Assembly (NCBI GenBank): GCA_946122785.1
Contig: CAMGYJ010000002.1
Span: 54,089,703-54,153,702 of the forward strand
Origin: Linum tenue
Taxonomy: Eukaryota > Streptophyta > Magnoliopsida > Malpighiales > Linaceae
Direction of reading: 5' to 3'
DNA: 64,000 bases
The notes under the pieces are model-generated. The model was given only the letters and a program-made list of their open reading frames with translations. It was not told the origin of the DNA and did not search any database. The position numbers and the translations under genes are program-made. Shown here piece after piece: positions 47,674 through 59,268 of the stretch; within the stretch, counting starts at the first letter, position 1, and every line of letters begins with the position of its first letter.

Positions 47674-47954
47674 GGCGCCTAAGTCCTCTAAAGACTTTCC
47701 TACACAAATGCCACTAATAAATCAAGAAATAGTGAAACTCCTTGGATCTTTCTGTTCACAGTAAGCTGGTTTTGCAGAATCGCATGACATTCTTCATTGA
47801 GAGCCACCGTAGACATGCTCTTGAGCTTCTTCTTGTTTGTGAGGAGATCTTTCAGATACTTTGTATACTTCGGCATCTGAGCAAAGGCCTCTATGAAAGA
47901 AATGTTGAGGTGAAGTTGCTTTATCAAAGTCATGAACTTTACATATTCGACCTC

Positions 47955-49299
47955 TGACACGCTAAAACACAACACCTAACAATGGCCAAGTGTAACCAAT
48001 GAAAGGGACTGCAGTATAGGCAAGTTTAATTATCAACCCGGGGTCTAGATCTACTGCTTACTCCGTGATTCTCTATTATCTAGCAAACTAAGTCGAGTGA
48101 TTGTTGTGAAAAGTAAAAGCAACAAGAAAGCAGTAAATTGTTCGGGTTTCTAAAGCAGGCAAGAGTCACTCGGGATTGAGTCCCCCTAGCCCCTTAGTTA
48201 GGTTCAATTGCAATTCCCTGGGTTGATTTACTGTTGATTAGACTCCGGAAGATCCGACAGTAGCTTGGAATCTCTTAAGCTGACCAAGCCCTCTCAGTCT
48301 AACTACCCGGCAGACGACTAGTCTTCACCGGGATAGAAAGCTGAGGCTATGAACACAGAACTCCACTACTGGCGCCAAGAACACCAGTACAAAGCAGTAA
48401 ACTGGCTAACTCTCGTATAGCCAATCTCCTACTATCGAATGAAGAGGCTCTAACAACCTAATCAGATTCTATCTATCTCAGGTTGCAGCAGAAATTGAGA
48501 AAAGCTGATCAGACTCAAATCAATTCATTAAACATGCGTCATTCGATTAAAATCAAACAGTAATATCATCCCAAGTCATTACAATCAAATCCCTAACACA
48601 AGGAACTAGGGTTCTTCATACCCAAGTGAGAGAAGGGTTCTACTCCATAGAGAGAGAAGAGAAAACAAGAATCGGATTAGTCATACTCATAACGATGAGG
48701 ATAATCTGCTCCGGGACGATGATTTCCACTCCTATGACGATCTCCAAGCTCGATTCGATGAAATCCAGCTCTAAGACAGCTTCTAGGATGTGTTCTTCGC
48801 ACTTTCTCTCTCTAGGGCTCTGTTTTTGCTCTCAAAACGCGATTCCCCCACTTTTGGCTCGGATTAGGCTTTAAAACCGGCTTACCCGAGTTGCACGGCC
48901 AGGTGCACGGCCGTGCACATCACCATTCTGGCCGTGCACCCTGAAACGCACCGTTTCACTTAATCGGCCTTCAACCATCCTGCACGGCCAGGTGCACGGC
49001 CGTGCAGATCTTCAGGGGTGCCCGTGCAGCTCCTCGGCATAAGGCGCACGGCCAGAGTTGCATATTGCACGGCCGTGCAGCCTCCCTGGTCTGCCCGTGC
49101 AGCTCTCCAAAAGGCTCGCCATTCGTCCGTTCGTCGTCCAATCAACCCCAGACTCGCTCCTAAGCCTTCATTCACGTACTAGGACATGAAATATCACAAA
49201 CAAGCACAACCTAGCGTGAAATCGGCCTAAAACACGAGAATCAACACCTCAAACGGTGTAAGTATGAGGGTAAAAACATGTGTTAATGACGGTCTATCA
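47955..49299 (-). mobile_element. Solo LTR (family C) with perfect TSD ACCTC, inside gag
   Basis: The plus-strand start is TGACACGCTAAAACACAAC and the end is AATGACGGTCTATCA. ACCTC lies at 47950-47954 and 49300-49304. On the minus strand, the frame before it (KDRLEV) meets the frame after it (EYVKFM) in phase when one TSD copy is removed. TGCACGGCCAGGTGCACGGC-type palindromes lie at 48893-49090 and the conserved box at 49178-49235. Confidence 0.93.
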
Positions 49300-49923
49300 A
49301 CCTCCAACCGATCCTTGAGAAGGCGAGTAGGATAGGGGATTTGGGAACAAGCTCCTTCGCTAGTGGTTTATGATGAGGAGTTGGTGCCTCTATTCCCTTC
49401 TCCGGCTCAGTTGCTGTCTTTGGTTGCTCATAAGAGGCCAGTTTCTCAATTGGCTTAGGTTTCTAAATTTGTTTCTAAGGTGGAGGTAATTCCCTTACCT
49501 CCTTTCCCCGTCGGAGTGTTATGACCTTCAAGTCAGCTTCTTTAGCTTGATTCTAAGAAATGACAGCTTGGGTGATGATGCCCATTTGAGTTGTCAAGGT
49601 CGTCAAAGTTGTTTGATGACTTTTCAAACCCGTCTCGATGGATAAAAAAACTTCCTAGAGGCTTCATCCATGAAATTTTCAATATTTTCAACCTTCTTTG
49701 CACTTGAACTCACAAGGGTGGTCACAAGATCTTCGAGCTTGGAGATCTTGGCGGGTTGTGGTAGTTGATGTTGAAACTCTTGCACACCTTGCGGTTGATA
49801 TTGATAAGATTAAAAAGTCGTAGTGTGAAATAGAAGCCTATAGTCCGATGGTGTTGCCGATGAGGAATTTGGATGGTTGCGCAATCCTGGATTGTAGGTG
49901 TTTCTATATGGGTTGTTGTTGTG

Positions 49924-50780
49924 TCCCTACTACCTTTGGATGAACATTCAAGATGTGGACCGGGGGACTTCTCAACAACAATTAAGCACAAGAACTCTTG
50001 AGGGTGCTCTTTATTCTTTCTTTCAATTTAGGAGTTGTCTTCAATTGGTCTCCTTTTTCAACGTTGACTCGCATTTCACCAAACTTCTGCAAACTCTTTT
50101 TGAAAGAAAACATCTCTCCCTCATGACCAAGAGCGGATGGATCATTGCCTTTCCTATCAAGGTCACATGTGGGGAAGTTGATGGGCGGATTCGTCTAAGC
50201 TCGAGCACCACTCCCAACCTTCACTCGACATTGGGTTGGCACACATGTTGGGTACAAACGAGACCTTGAGGTCTCATGAATTGCTAAAAGTTACTTTGTA
50301 CTTTGCCATACAATTCCATGAGGAAAGATGTTTGGGGGATGGTAAGTAGTGAAAGATGATCGGGTCGCGGTAAAGCTATCCGGTCCCCAAACATATCCTC
50401 AAATGGCACTCCAAGCTGAGAGGATCAGTTGCCTCTCACGTGAGAACCTCTTTTTCAAAAGATTTTTTTTTTCAAAATTAAGCACAAATTTGTAAAAGTT
50501 TTGAGTTAAAAATTGACGGAGAATCCCGCACACAAGTTCTTCATAAAATAACAAACATTATCAACTCATCAAGGAGGAAGAAGAATGTAAATCCTCTCAT
50601 ACACCGGTACTCTAATCATGCAACTACTCCCTAGTGAGCACAACAAATCAATCATCTATCAATTCAAATCATATTGAGTAGGAAGTTGCCAGAAACAAGG
50701 TGTTAATCAATCATGATAATCATTCAAGCATACACCCCCCCCCCCCTTCCCCCACACACACACACTTGAGCGACACATTG
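49924..50780 (-). mobile_element. Further minus-strand gypsy DNA, including a post-pol spacer
   Basis: Near 50770-50795 the minus strand reads CCCACATTGAGGACAATG followed by TGTCGCTCAAGTGTGT, the same type of box as near 9115 and 18165. Downstream of it there are no genes. The part at 49924-50270 (plus-strand open frame 49898-50269) is scrambled gag-region DNA. A C run at about 50735-50746 may be of uncertain length. Confidence 0.5.
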
Positions 50781-50929
50781 TCCTCAATGTGGGAGTGCTA
50801 GGTTAGGTTCATGAAACATTACCATTGGTGTTGATACGACTGATGCAGAGAAATGAGGCAGTAATTTGTGGGATGAACTCTGATGATGATGATGATGAGA
50901 ATGAGCACATCACTGTGAGATCACTCGAT

Positions 50930-51578
50930 CGAGAAAGTTCTTGGGAGTGAACCGCCGAGCCTTATAAAGAGACAGAGTAGAGGGATAATCTTTTCCAATC
51001 TCGTTACTTAGTGGATGGAAAGTTGATGTTGGTGGTGATCGACGGTGGTAGCTACACCAATTTGTGAGGTTGGACACAATCAAGAAGCTGGGATTGATCA
51101 CTATCAAGCATCCTCAACCGTACAATTTGCATTGGTTTAATGACTATGGAGCCATCAAAGTCAACAAGAAGGCCAAGGTTCATTTTCATATGGGTGAGTA
51201 TGACGATGAAGTCTGGTGTGATGTTGCTCTAATGCAGGCTGCTCGTCTCTTATTGAGTTGTGCATGGAAATTACCGAAAGGTTATTCATAATGGATGACA
51301 CAATGCTACCGATTCCAGAAAGGAGATCAGAAGTTTCTGCTGAATCCATTGTCACCAGATGAAGGCCGAGCAGATCGACAACAGATTGAGCTGAACTAGG
51401 CAAAGGAGAAAGGGGATGCCAGTGGCTCAAAGTCGGAGGACAAAAGTGGAACTCGTGTTATTGCTCGAAGACACATGTTGACTGTGATAAGGAGGATTCC
51501 ATTTGGAAATTCTGTTGATGTTGTCTTTTGTAGGAAACCCAAAAGTTTGAGGGCAAAACTTCTCCAGCGGGGTGGGAC
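50930..51578 (+). pseudogene. Ty3/gypsy retropepsin-like protease and 3' end fragment
   Basis: One frame reads LVVIDGGSYTNL, a stop, then DTIKKLGLITIKHPQPYNLH, WFNDYGAIKVNKKAKV and WCDVALMQAARLLL. This matches the plant gypsy protease stretch (DGGS active-site motif, HPxPYxLxWLN, CDVVPMxAxHLLLGRPW). After 51292 another stop and a further 200 bases lead to LRAKLLQRGGTDG, the phrase that normally closes such elements just before the 3' LTR. RT and integrase are therefore deleted. The polypurine tract is at about 51566-51578. Confidence 0.8.
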
Positions 51579-52128
51579 TGATGGGAACCCAAAGTGGCGC
51601 TCCCGGTGACAAGGTCAAATTCCAGACTAGGGAAAGCAAGAGAGGGACCGGGAATCAGCAGCTGCCCGAGCGAGGAAGGCAGGCCAATACCCCGACCAGG
51701 GATAGGGATCAGAGAGACCCCGAACAGGAGAAAGCTAATCCCCGATCGGGGATCTCAAGCGGTCCGACCAGGGATCGGGCGTGGACGAATTTGAAATTTG
51801 TCTTCACCTTGTTTGTTTATTTTATTTTTTTCCATACCTATTTAAAGGGGCTGGCCGAGTTTTGTCATTAGCTTTTGAAGATTATTGATTTTATCTTGGT
51901 TCATTGAGCTTTATGCTTGTGAATTTTTCGCTATATCAATCAAGTTTTTCCCTTGATTGGTCGAGATTCTATCCTTTATATTGTTAGGGCCTTCTTTCAT
52001 CTTTATGTTGAGATTGCACTTTCAATTCCATGTTATCGCAAACAAAAACCCTTAAAATCCCTTTTCTTGTTTGTACTTGAAGTTGTGTGACCTTGATAAC
52101 TATGGGTTCTGGTTCCGTGCTCGCATCA
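51579..52128 (+). mobile_element. Probable 3' LTR of the 50930 gypsy relic
   Basis: It starts TGATGGGAACCC right after the purine tract. It has CCCCGATCGGGG-type palindromes (51690-51780), a TATA-like TATTTAAAGGGGC near 51837, and ends GTGCTCGCATCA. No partner LTR or TSD was found, so the right end is an estimate. Confidence 0.5.
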
Positions 52129-52244
52129 AGGGTGGCCACAAGTCTCATCATATATCAGACCAAGACCCTTAAATCGTCAACCACATAGCCAACAATAGGG
52201 GAAACGAAACCCCAACCAAGAAAGGTAAAAAGACTGCAAATTAG

Positions 52245-52960
52245 AAAACGGTCCATGATATGGTTATGCACTCTTCCATTACTAAATCGGGACCTTTAGA
52301 TTTAAGTGGCCCAAAAATTTCAAATATAAGGGTTAAGAATTAAAGACTTTTTATTTTTCCTAGTTTTCTTAATCGACTCTTATCTTCTTCGTTCTAACTT
52401 GGATTTTAAATTTTTTTTTTTTTTGCACAAATGGAACGAGTTCGGTGTGCTATACAAAATGATACCCATTTTCAATATCTTCTTAGGAAACAAAATTTCA
52501 TACCTCTCGATACCAACTCCATACCATGTGGTATCTCCTTCGTTTTTAAGTCATTTTTGAAAAGATTTGCACAAAATAAAAGAGTTCATCATGATATATT
52601 GGATCTATAAATTTCTGGGGTGAAAAATACATGACCAAAAAATGCCACCTCATATCACCCTGGTATAGGGTTATCTTGTGGTACACAATGTTCAATGTCG
52701 TAAATGACAGTTAGTATATTTCTACTATCATGTATTCAACCATCCAACATTCTGGTATGTTCATACCACCATGATACGTTTTCACCCCATATGATATATT
52801 CTTATTAATACCAATCAATACCATATGGTATAGACTAGTAATAAATGTCTTAATTTTTTCCAAAAAATATATTAAAGTGAATATCATTTTGAAAAGCACA
52901 ATTAATCTAATTTATCTTTGCAAAAAATTTAAATTTCGACTTAAAACAACAGAGAAATCG
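52245..52960 (-). repeat. Palindrome-rich ATACCA/TGGTAT dispersed repeat, copy 3
   Basis: Inverted relative to copies 1 and 2. It begins with the closing block (near 52265-52310), has ATACCATGTGGTAT at 52530 and ATACCATATGGTAT at 52817, and ends with AAATATATTAAAGTGAATAT. There is no coding frame. Confidence 0.6.
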
Positions 52961-53409
52961 TCTATTAAAATTAAAAGGGAAAATGTTTGAGGTCTTCTAT
53001 AAATAGCAAGAAGTACTGATATGGCGATTAGTAGTTGGGTTATGCAGGTTTACTAATAATAGAGTTACTAATTGGATCTGTCCCTTGGAAAAAAAAAAAA
53101 AAAACAGAACTAGAGAAAAGTCCGAGCTTGACAAGCTAGTTAAACAGTCTTCGTGGTTGCTTGCAACCCTTGCGAAACCAATCTTCAAGTTCAAGTCTCC
53201 TGGCTTAAATTTTATTCTACAACATTTTTTTGCTTCTAATTGAGGTATACCCACCTCGACCCGTGCGAGTATTACCTACCCCGACCTTCAATAACGTGGG
53301 ATTGGACATGGGTATTAAGGTACCCGCCCCATTGCCATCACTAAACACAGCTTGTGAATTTTGTTTACTAGTTACATAATGTAAAGTGAGCTTGGTATGA
53401 TTCAACCTG
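52961..53409. other. Unassigned DNA with one hAT-like right end
   Basis: At 53323-53342 the text CGCCCCATTGCCATCACTA looks like an Ac-like right terminus after CCTCGACCCG-type subterminal repeats. No left end was found. Confidence 0.4.
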
Positions 53410-54061
53410 TATGTGGGCACCGGGCTGGGCCGCCCCGACACGAGCATGGACACGAAATATAAGGGCAAGCCCGACACGAGCACTAATAATTCATGGACCG
53501 TGCTGGGTCTAAACTTCATTAGCATGGGCACGACACAGTATGTAAGTGTGTCGTGCCGAGCCTAATATTTTCGAGATCTTATTGAGTATAAGAGCGAAAA
53601 TGGAACAAAAAGAATATTTCTTTGATAGAAATACATATAAAAGTATTATATTCCAAATATTACAACATACAAGTACAAAACAATTATTTAATGTTGTTAG
53701 AAGTGATCATAAAGATATATGCGTAGTTACTACACTAAGTAAAAATGGATGCAGAATTAAACAAAACCAAATCACCCCGTTATACTTACAATTTTCTCCC
53801 CCCTCCCCCCTTATTTGTTATATTTCTCAAACATCCTATGTTAATACTTAAATTCTTCGTCCAACTTTCTCTTTTTTCATTGCCACTTTTATTTTCTTTA
53901 TTTTCAATAAGCACGAATAGACACGAGCCTAGCAAAAGTAACAAATGGGTCGGCACAGCATGCCACGAAAACTGACGGGCCATGCCAAGCACGACACCAA
54001 AAAAATGAGCACGAAACATGTCCTTGCCGTGCCGGCATAAGCACGGCCCAGCGCTCACTTA
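53410..54061. mobile_element. hAT-like MITE with GCACGGCC/CACGA subterminal repeats
   Basis: The left end is TATGTGGGCACCGGGC. The right end, reverse complemented, is TAAGTGAGCGCTGGGC: 12 of 16 positions agree. Both sides have many GACACGAGC / GCACGAC motifs (53425-53560, 53910-54050) around an AT-rich middle. Flanking octamers do not match. The frames at 53546-53975 are not recognised. Confidence 0.65.
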
Positions 54062-54207
54062 CAATTCAGGTCGTAGTCAAGTCAAATTAGTATGAGACCA
54101 AATATAAAATAAATAAATAAATGCGATCAAAGACGAATTAAAAGCACATTCGATCTGACTCGGTCGTGTCTGATTTTGATTCAATGCACTTTTTTCTTTA
54201 CTTGTAA

Positions 54208-56005
54208 GCAGTGTTATGATTAGACCGGAGAAAACCGGACGCGTCCAATGATCCGGTCACGGAAGCCACAAAACGGAGAGAAAGTTGGTCGGTCAGGTCG
54301 TGGATGGTTGTAGTGGTTAACCGCCCAACCCGAACCAACGATTTTGGCAGATGATGAATCAAAAATAAAAATGGGGAAAAAATTGCAGATCTTGAGAGCT
54401 CCGATTATGATGGACGATCGGTTCGCCCATCGCGTAATCGTACGAACTAAAACTAAAAGAAACTGAAAATACTGGTTTATTCTTCTTTGACTGAATAAAA
54501 CGTAGAGACAAAGTACATATTTATAGGAATAATCCTATAAACTCTTTCCCTCCCGAATAAGGTAAACTAATCCTAGACCAACTCCTAAACAATAACTTCC
54601 TTAACAAGAAATAATAATCATAAAATATCTGAATAAACAAAGTAACAATAATAATAGAAAAATAGCTAATGGCCTAGACGCCCACAAAAATTGTGTACTC
54701 ATCAAACCTCCCCCTTCGAAGAACTTCGTCCCCGAAGTTCAGCCAACGTGTCAACCCGGATCAATAACGAAGTAACTCCCTCGCAGCTTGCCGTAGGTGT
54801 CATTGCGTTTTCGGTACTTCCAGTTGGGCTGAATCGGCAGCCGCAACGGACTCGTACTAGCAACCATAGACATAGCAATGTCTATAGCGATAGGCGGGAC
54901 ATCCAGCAGTTTCAACGACCATTGTGATGGCTCGGCAACTGGAAGCTTCTTGACAGTGGCGGCTTCTAGTTGCTTCGGTGGCGGCGACGTACGATCAGAG
55001 GCTATAGATGATGTTGGCGGCGTACCATCGACTAGGGCGACCACGGGTTCTCCATGGACTGTTGTGTCGAGTCGAAGGGTTGCTGACTTCCACTCTCCGG
55101 TAACAGTAGAAAAAAGAGACCTTGGCATTGATCGGCATAGGAGATTTATCCGGCGGTTCGTGGATCTCGAATGGCGAAGCTACGGTTAGCTTCTTCGTTG
55201 GTGGCGCCTTGGTAGGCAATCCGTCCACCTTGTCGCTGCGGATCGTGGTTGCGTGCAGGACCTCTTCCCGACGTTGGTGGTTGAACGTCGACGATGTCTG
55301 CCCTAGGAGCTGGTAAGAGTTCGGTTCCGTCGAACCAGGCTCTGATACCAATTGATGGACGAACCGGTCGTCCATCAGATTACTGTTTCTCCTAGACCGC
55401 CAGTGTTTTTCTCACTGTGTTATTAGTCTCATTTCTCATCTCAACCGCCAGTGCCTTCTATCATCTGTTCTCATAAAAAAATAAGGAGAATAAATATGCA
55501 ACTCTGAGTTCTTCTGTGCATAGAGAAATAGAGATTGCAATTCAAAATAGGAAGGAATCAGAGAGAATGAGAGAAAGTAAAAGGGAGATCACTCAAATGA
55601 GATAGAGGGAAAAAGAGAAAGACAGAGAGTGAGTAAGGAAAGATAAGTGTGAGAGATGACGTTTAGGATTCCATTTAGAAAATAGAGAAAAAGAGGGGAA
55701 GATGAGAGATAATGAGTAACAGAAAAATCGGAAAATAAATTATGGGGAGGATAGAGAATTGATTTCCTTCTCATCATCATTTTTTTAACAATTTTATGAA
55801 TTATGTAAAGCTTATATTAAATTGAAAATTATGTTACCGTGACCTTCTAAACAATTTTATTATCATTATACTATCATTTTTTTACTATTATATGTCACCG
55901 GTTTTTTAAATGATTTTTTTCGGGTTAATTACCGATTAGCCAATAAACCGTAAACCTCTCACTAAATCCGGGTTGAAGTCCGGTCCGGTTTTGACAATAA
56001 TGCTT
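54208..56005. mobile_element. Possible TIR element with ACCGGACCGG ends, containing a gypsy insertion
   Basis: The left region AGTGTTATGATTAGACCGGA and the right region, reverse complemented, GCATTATTGTCAAAACCGGA are similar in layout and resemble CCGG-rich hAT ends known from plants. No exact TSD was seen. The interior outside 54408-55378 is AG-rich (55500-55770) with no gene. Confidence 0.4.
54408..55378 (-). mobile_element. Short gypsy-type element with very unequal LTRs, TSD GATTA
   Basis: Minus orientation. The 3' LTR is plus 54408-54704, with TGATGAGTACAC at its minus-strand start. It is preceded in element order by GGGGGAGG and the closing phrase NFGDEVLRRG (near 54708-54740). The primer site TGGTATCAGAGCC (initiator tRNA-Met) is at plus 55339-55351. 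The 5' LTR is reduced to 25 bp (55354-55378). GATTA lies at 54403-54407 and 55379-55383. The interior, about 650 bp, has a 126-codon open frame without known domains (54995-55375). Confidence 0.8.
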
Positions 56006-56337
56006 TTAAGAGTTTTGTGAAACCAAAGCCAATCATGGTAACTATCAAAACCGAGTTGAATTATAATCAGCTCATTCCGAATCAATCCACATGTCCATCT
56101 AGTCATATTCATGTTAGACCTAGACGATACCCACCCCTAAGAATCTGGTTTTAGCACATACTGAGATTTGATGAACCTGCAATTTCATGTTGCTGCCCCT
56201 AAGAGTAACATTTTGTAGACAAGTCAACAAAGAAATGCAGCAAACAGAACGTTCGAGAAGCATATTTGTATTCACTACAAAACCTAGATTTCAAGCTGTA
56301 TACAAGATTCTAGAATCCATCGATTTATACAAGTATG
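56006..56337 (-). other. Spacer and TAF6 3' UTR
   Basis: The bases directly after the TAF6 stop (to about 56187) are the likely 3' UTR. No clear polyadenylation site can be fixed by eye. Confidence 0.4.
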
Positions 56338-59268
56338 TCACAAGAATAGCGACATCTCAGGGCCAGGAATGAAGGAGAGAGTACCTTCACCGAACAAATC
56401 AAACAATGACACTAGAAGACGCCCCGAATTCAGGTCATCCTTCCATACTAGATCCACAATGGCTGACTTCTTCAGTGCTCGACGATCTCCCTCATCTCTC
56501 CTGTCTTTCTGTCCCGATTCACCGCCATTCTTTTCTTGCTGGATGGTGGTTGACGGCCCAGCATTGGCATAATTAAGAGGTTCACCTGTTGTGACAATTT
56601 GCATTTGAGATGGTGAGGAACCAGAAGTTACTGCCATATCAACTGGGCCATCAGTAGATCTTATCTTCTTCGCTTGAGGTTGCTCCTCGATTTCAGTGGT
56701 TTCCTTGCGTTTATCTTGGATGATTGACAGTAAAAGAACTTAGAGCTCTTTAACTTTTGAAATTCATATGAGGATGAATGATATATAAAAGCATTGTTGT
56801 GGGTGAAAGGACGAGTCTTTAGACTTACTAGGTCTTCCAGTAAACACCTTGTGGTTCGTCCTCCATACAGTGTGTGGTGGAGTGGAGGGCAGAGTTGGAA
56901 ACAGTTTCAATCTTTCATATACAGATTGACCAGCAGCACACTGAAAAGGTTTCAATGTTGAGTAAGACCTCTGCTGATTAACACAGTACAGGATCATTCA
57001 TTGTAAGATGGCAGTTTACCAATAGGGCCCCGTAGACACGCCAAGCTTCATGCCTCTTCATCTCGTTTTTCTGCTTCTCGAGAAGCATGTCTGGTTCAAG
57101 GAGTCGCAGGTAAGGCTCTAGGTTCGATAGTAAAAGTAGGCGAACCTGCCAAGTGGAGAATGAATCACTAGTGAAAATGCGCTATGGATTAACCATCAAA
57201 GCGATTATGTTCCATAAATAAACAGAATTATATTTGGACACGCATCATCACTTTACTAGCATCTTTAACTGCTTAGACGGAAAAGTAGAAAGTACCACGT
57301 TGGACCCTAATGCTGCCAACCCTTGAATTGCTCCATAATGCTGAGTCAACGACTTTTTGGGGTCCAGAAGCGCATTAATCAATGTTTTTGTTACCCTCGT
57401 CTGAAGTTCATTATAAACATGCCCAAACCTGCAACCAAATAAGATCATATGCTATGAAACATAAAACTAGAACTACAAAGATGTTGGATTATGATGAACT
57501 AATTCAAACGCCTGAGTGGTTACGACATTAGTTCCAACGAAAGATGAGTAACTCTGGATTCACCATGAAACAAGTAAAGGCAAATAGTCAACCTTTTGCA
57601 TATTGAGGCAACTAGGTTAGCCGTGTAGTTCCTTAGTTCCCAGTGGTTGTCAGCCAGTCTATTCCCCAACCGTCTTGCAACAAGGCAGGTCACAACAGAT
57701 GGCATCAAATCGTGTAGCTGACAAGAAATACAATGCCTTACCAAAATTTAGGACACAAGCTATTCAGGTTAAGCAGCTTCTTTTTGTGCATTAATATAGA
57801 ATACCCAATAAAAGCGATTTGATCATGAAATTTATCATATGTGGGCTTACATAAAGCTGAATGTTGATGTGTCGATTCTGAAGGAGACTCGAAACAACAC
57901 GCATCAAAGCAAAGAGAAGGGAGAAGTCCTGTAAACCTCTGGAAACCTGCAATTTACCAAAGCAGGAACTTAAATGCAATTTGCAAGCAAAATGACATAA
58001 ATGATAGTCAACGGTGGTCTTCAGACCACATGGAGCATTACCTCGTCCTTTATGAAGCAAATGAAATAAGGAACTAGTGGGTGAAGTCCCGAATCAGTAG
58101 CGAGACTGACTAATGCTTGCTTAAAGAGGGGAGAATCGGACCTTCTCAAAGTCAGCTCTGTGATTTTGTCAAAGTAAAGCTGCCAAGACGGTAACCATCA
58201 ATAGCTGACTACATCAAGGTCGACATCACAGCAGAAACGACAAAATGTTATTGGTCGTATGTCACAAACCTGTAATTCCCTTGATAATACGTGCTTCACA
58301 GGCAACTTTATATCCACTGGAAGTTCATTCTTCGGTTCAAAGTTTTTCCCCTCAGACGGAGGAGCAACAACTGAGATACAGAGAATAACCAACCCCAATA
58401 TTAGATCCCCTTAACTATGAATACAACTCCCCTCTCAGGTCCTAGCTACTTGAATTCAATACCGGGTCTCACATCAAAGGTGAAACCTTTCACTTCTTAC
58501 ACAAGAGGGCTCCTCCTAGATATTTCATTATCACCATGCCACAACTAGCCCAGATTCTTCCCCTGATAAGGTCGGATATCCCGTAAACCAATCAACAAGA
58601 AAAAAGCCTAGAAAAGAAATAGAGAGAGAACTGACCTTGCAGTGGAGCATTCTCAGGGATAGCAGGCTGCACACCGTCAATAGCTAACCAGTGACAAACA
58701 AGTGAAGCATCGAGCGGTGCTTTCGGCAAAGGAGCCTCAATCACCTTTCCACCAATTCCGGAAATAAAAACACACGCAACACGCCACGTCAAACAAACAC
58801 CACTCCAACAGCAGAATCAAATGCTAAAAACATGTTAATTCCAGGCTTACATCCTTAAAATCCACATCCTTGTCATCAATGTAGAACAAATCCTTGTGCC
58901 CAATTGCTCTCTTGAACCGCAGCGGCCCTCCCGACGCAAATCCGTACACTGGCTGCCCCCCGACGAACCCAATCGAAGAAAAAGAACGAAGAAATTGAAT
59001 CCAAAGTGATATTCAAAATCAAACGAAAGCGAGATTCTCTCTCTTGTCCATTTACCTCGACGTTTCTGAGGGTGAGAGCGGCATCGACATCATCTGCAGT
59101 GATGGTGGTTCGACGGGAATGGCGCATGGATTTGATTGATTCCTGGATGATTTCGCGGAGTCGGTACTCGACATCAGGAGCGAGAGCTAGAGCTGCATCG
59201 GAGGACAAATTGCTGATTCCGATGCTTTGAGCTATGACTTCGATTGTCTCCTTCGGGACGATGCTCAT
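56338..59268 (-). CDS. TAF6: TAF6, TBP-associated factor 6 (TFIID subunit), 11 exons, intact
   Basis: TAF6 pairs with TAF9 through a histone fold in TFIID, the complex that recognises promoters for RNA polymerase II; in animals and yeast related subunits also serve SAGA. Exons (minus order): 59268-59056, 58952-58851, 58744-58636, 58370-58270, 58179-58042, 57946-57851, 57717-57593, 57428-57296, 57145-57020, 56940-56829, 56714-56338. All introns are GT-AG, and the exons join in phase to 543 codons with no internal stop, close to the usual plant length. The histone fold is at residues 1-70 (starts [17 protein letters not shown]). Linker motifs are [10 protein letters not shown] and [11 protein letters not shown]. 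The TAF6 C-terminal HEAT region is at about 175-385 ([39 protein letters not shown]). A charged low-complexity stretch follows, and the plant-typical tail ends [11 protein letters not shown]. Paralogue TAF6 versus TAF6b was not resolved. Confidence 0.96.

Larger units (their letters stand above)
45170..49923 (-). pseudogene. Athila/Tat-like Ty3/gypsy gag-protease-RT relic, split by two solo LTRs
   Basis: The minus strand reads, in family order: a gag tail with NNPYRNTYNPGLRNHPN (near 49890-49923), the spacer KISKLEDLVTTLVSS, PYPTRLLKDRLE (to 49300), YVKFMTLIKQLHLNISF, AQMPKYTKYLKDLL and VALNEECHAILQ (47700-47954), the protease start DLGA (47674), SINVMPYKLFKKLDIG and MQLADRYIVHP (46155 downward), then GIGPP, HKILMEDDVK and NLKEVVKAEVIK (45290-45400), the lead-in to RT. 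Stops and shifts occur throughout, and the RT core is missing below 45170. The family encodes the particle protein, maturation protease and polymerase of an LTR retrotransposon. This copy is dead. Confidence 0.9.

Noticed and set aside
47674..47690. GGCGCC directly after an LTR end, looking like a tRNA-Asp primer binding site
   Set aside because: On the minus strand these bases are the DLGA codons of the interrupted protease, and the match to the primer site stops after six bases. The LTR is solo.
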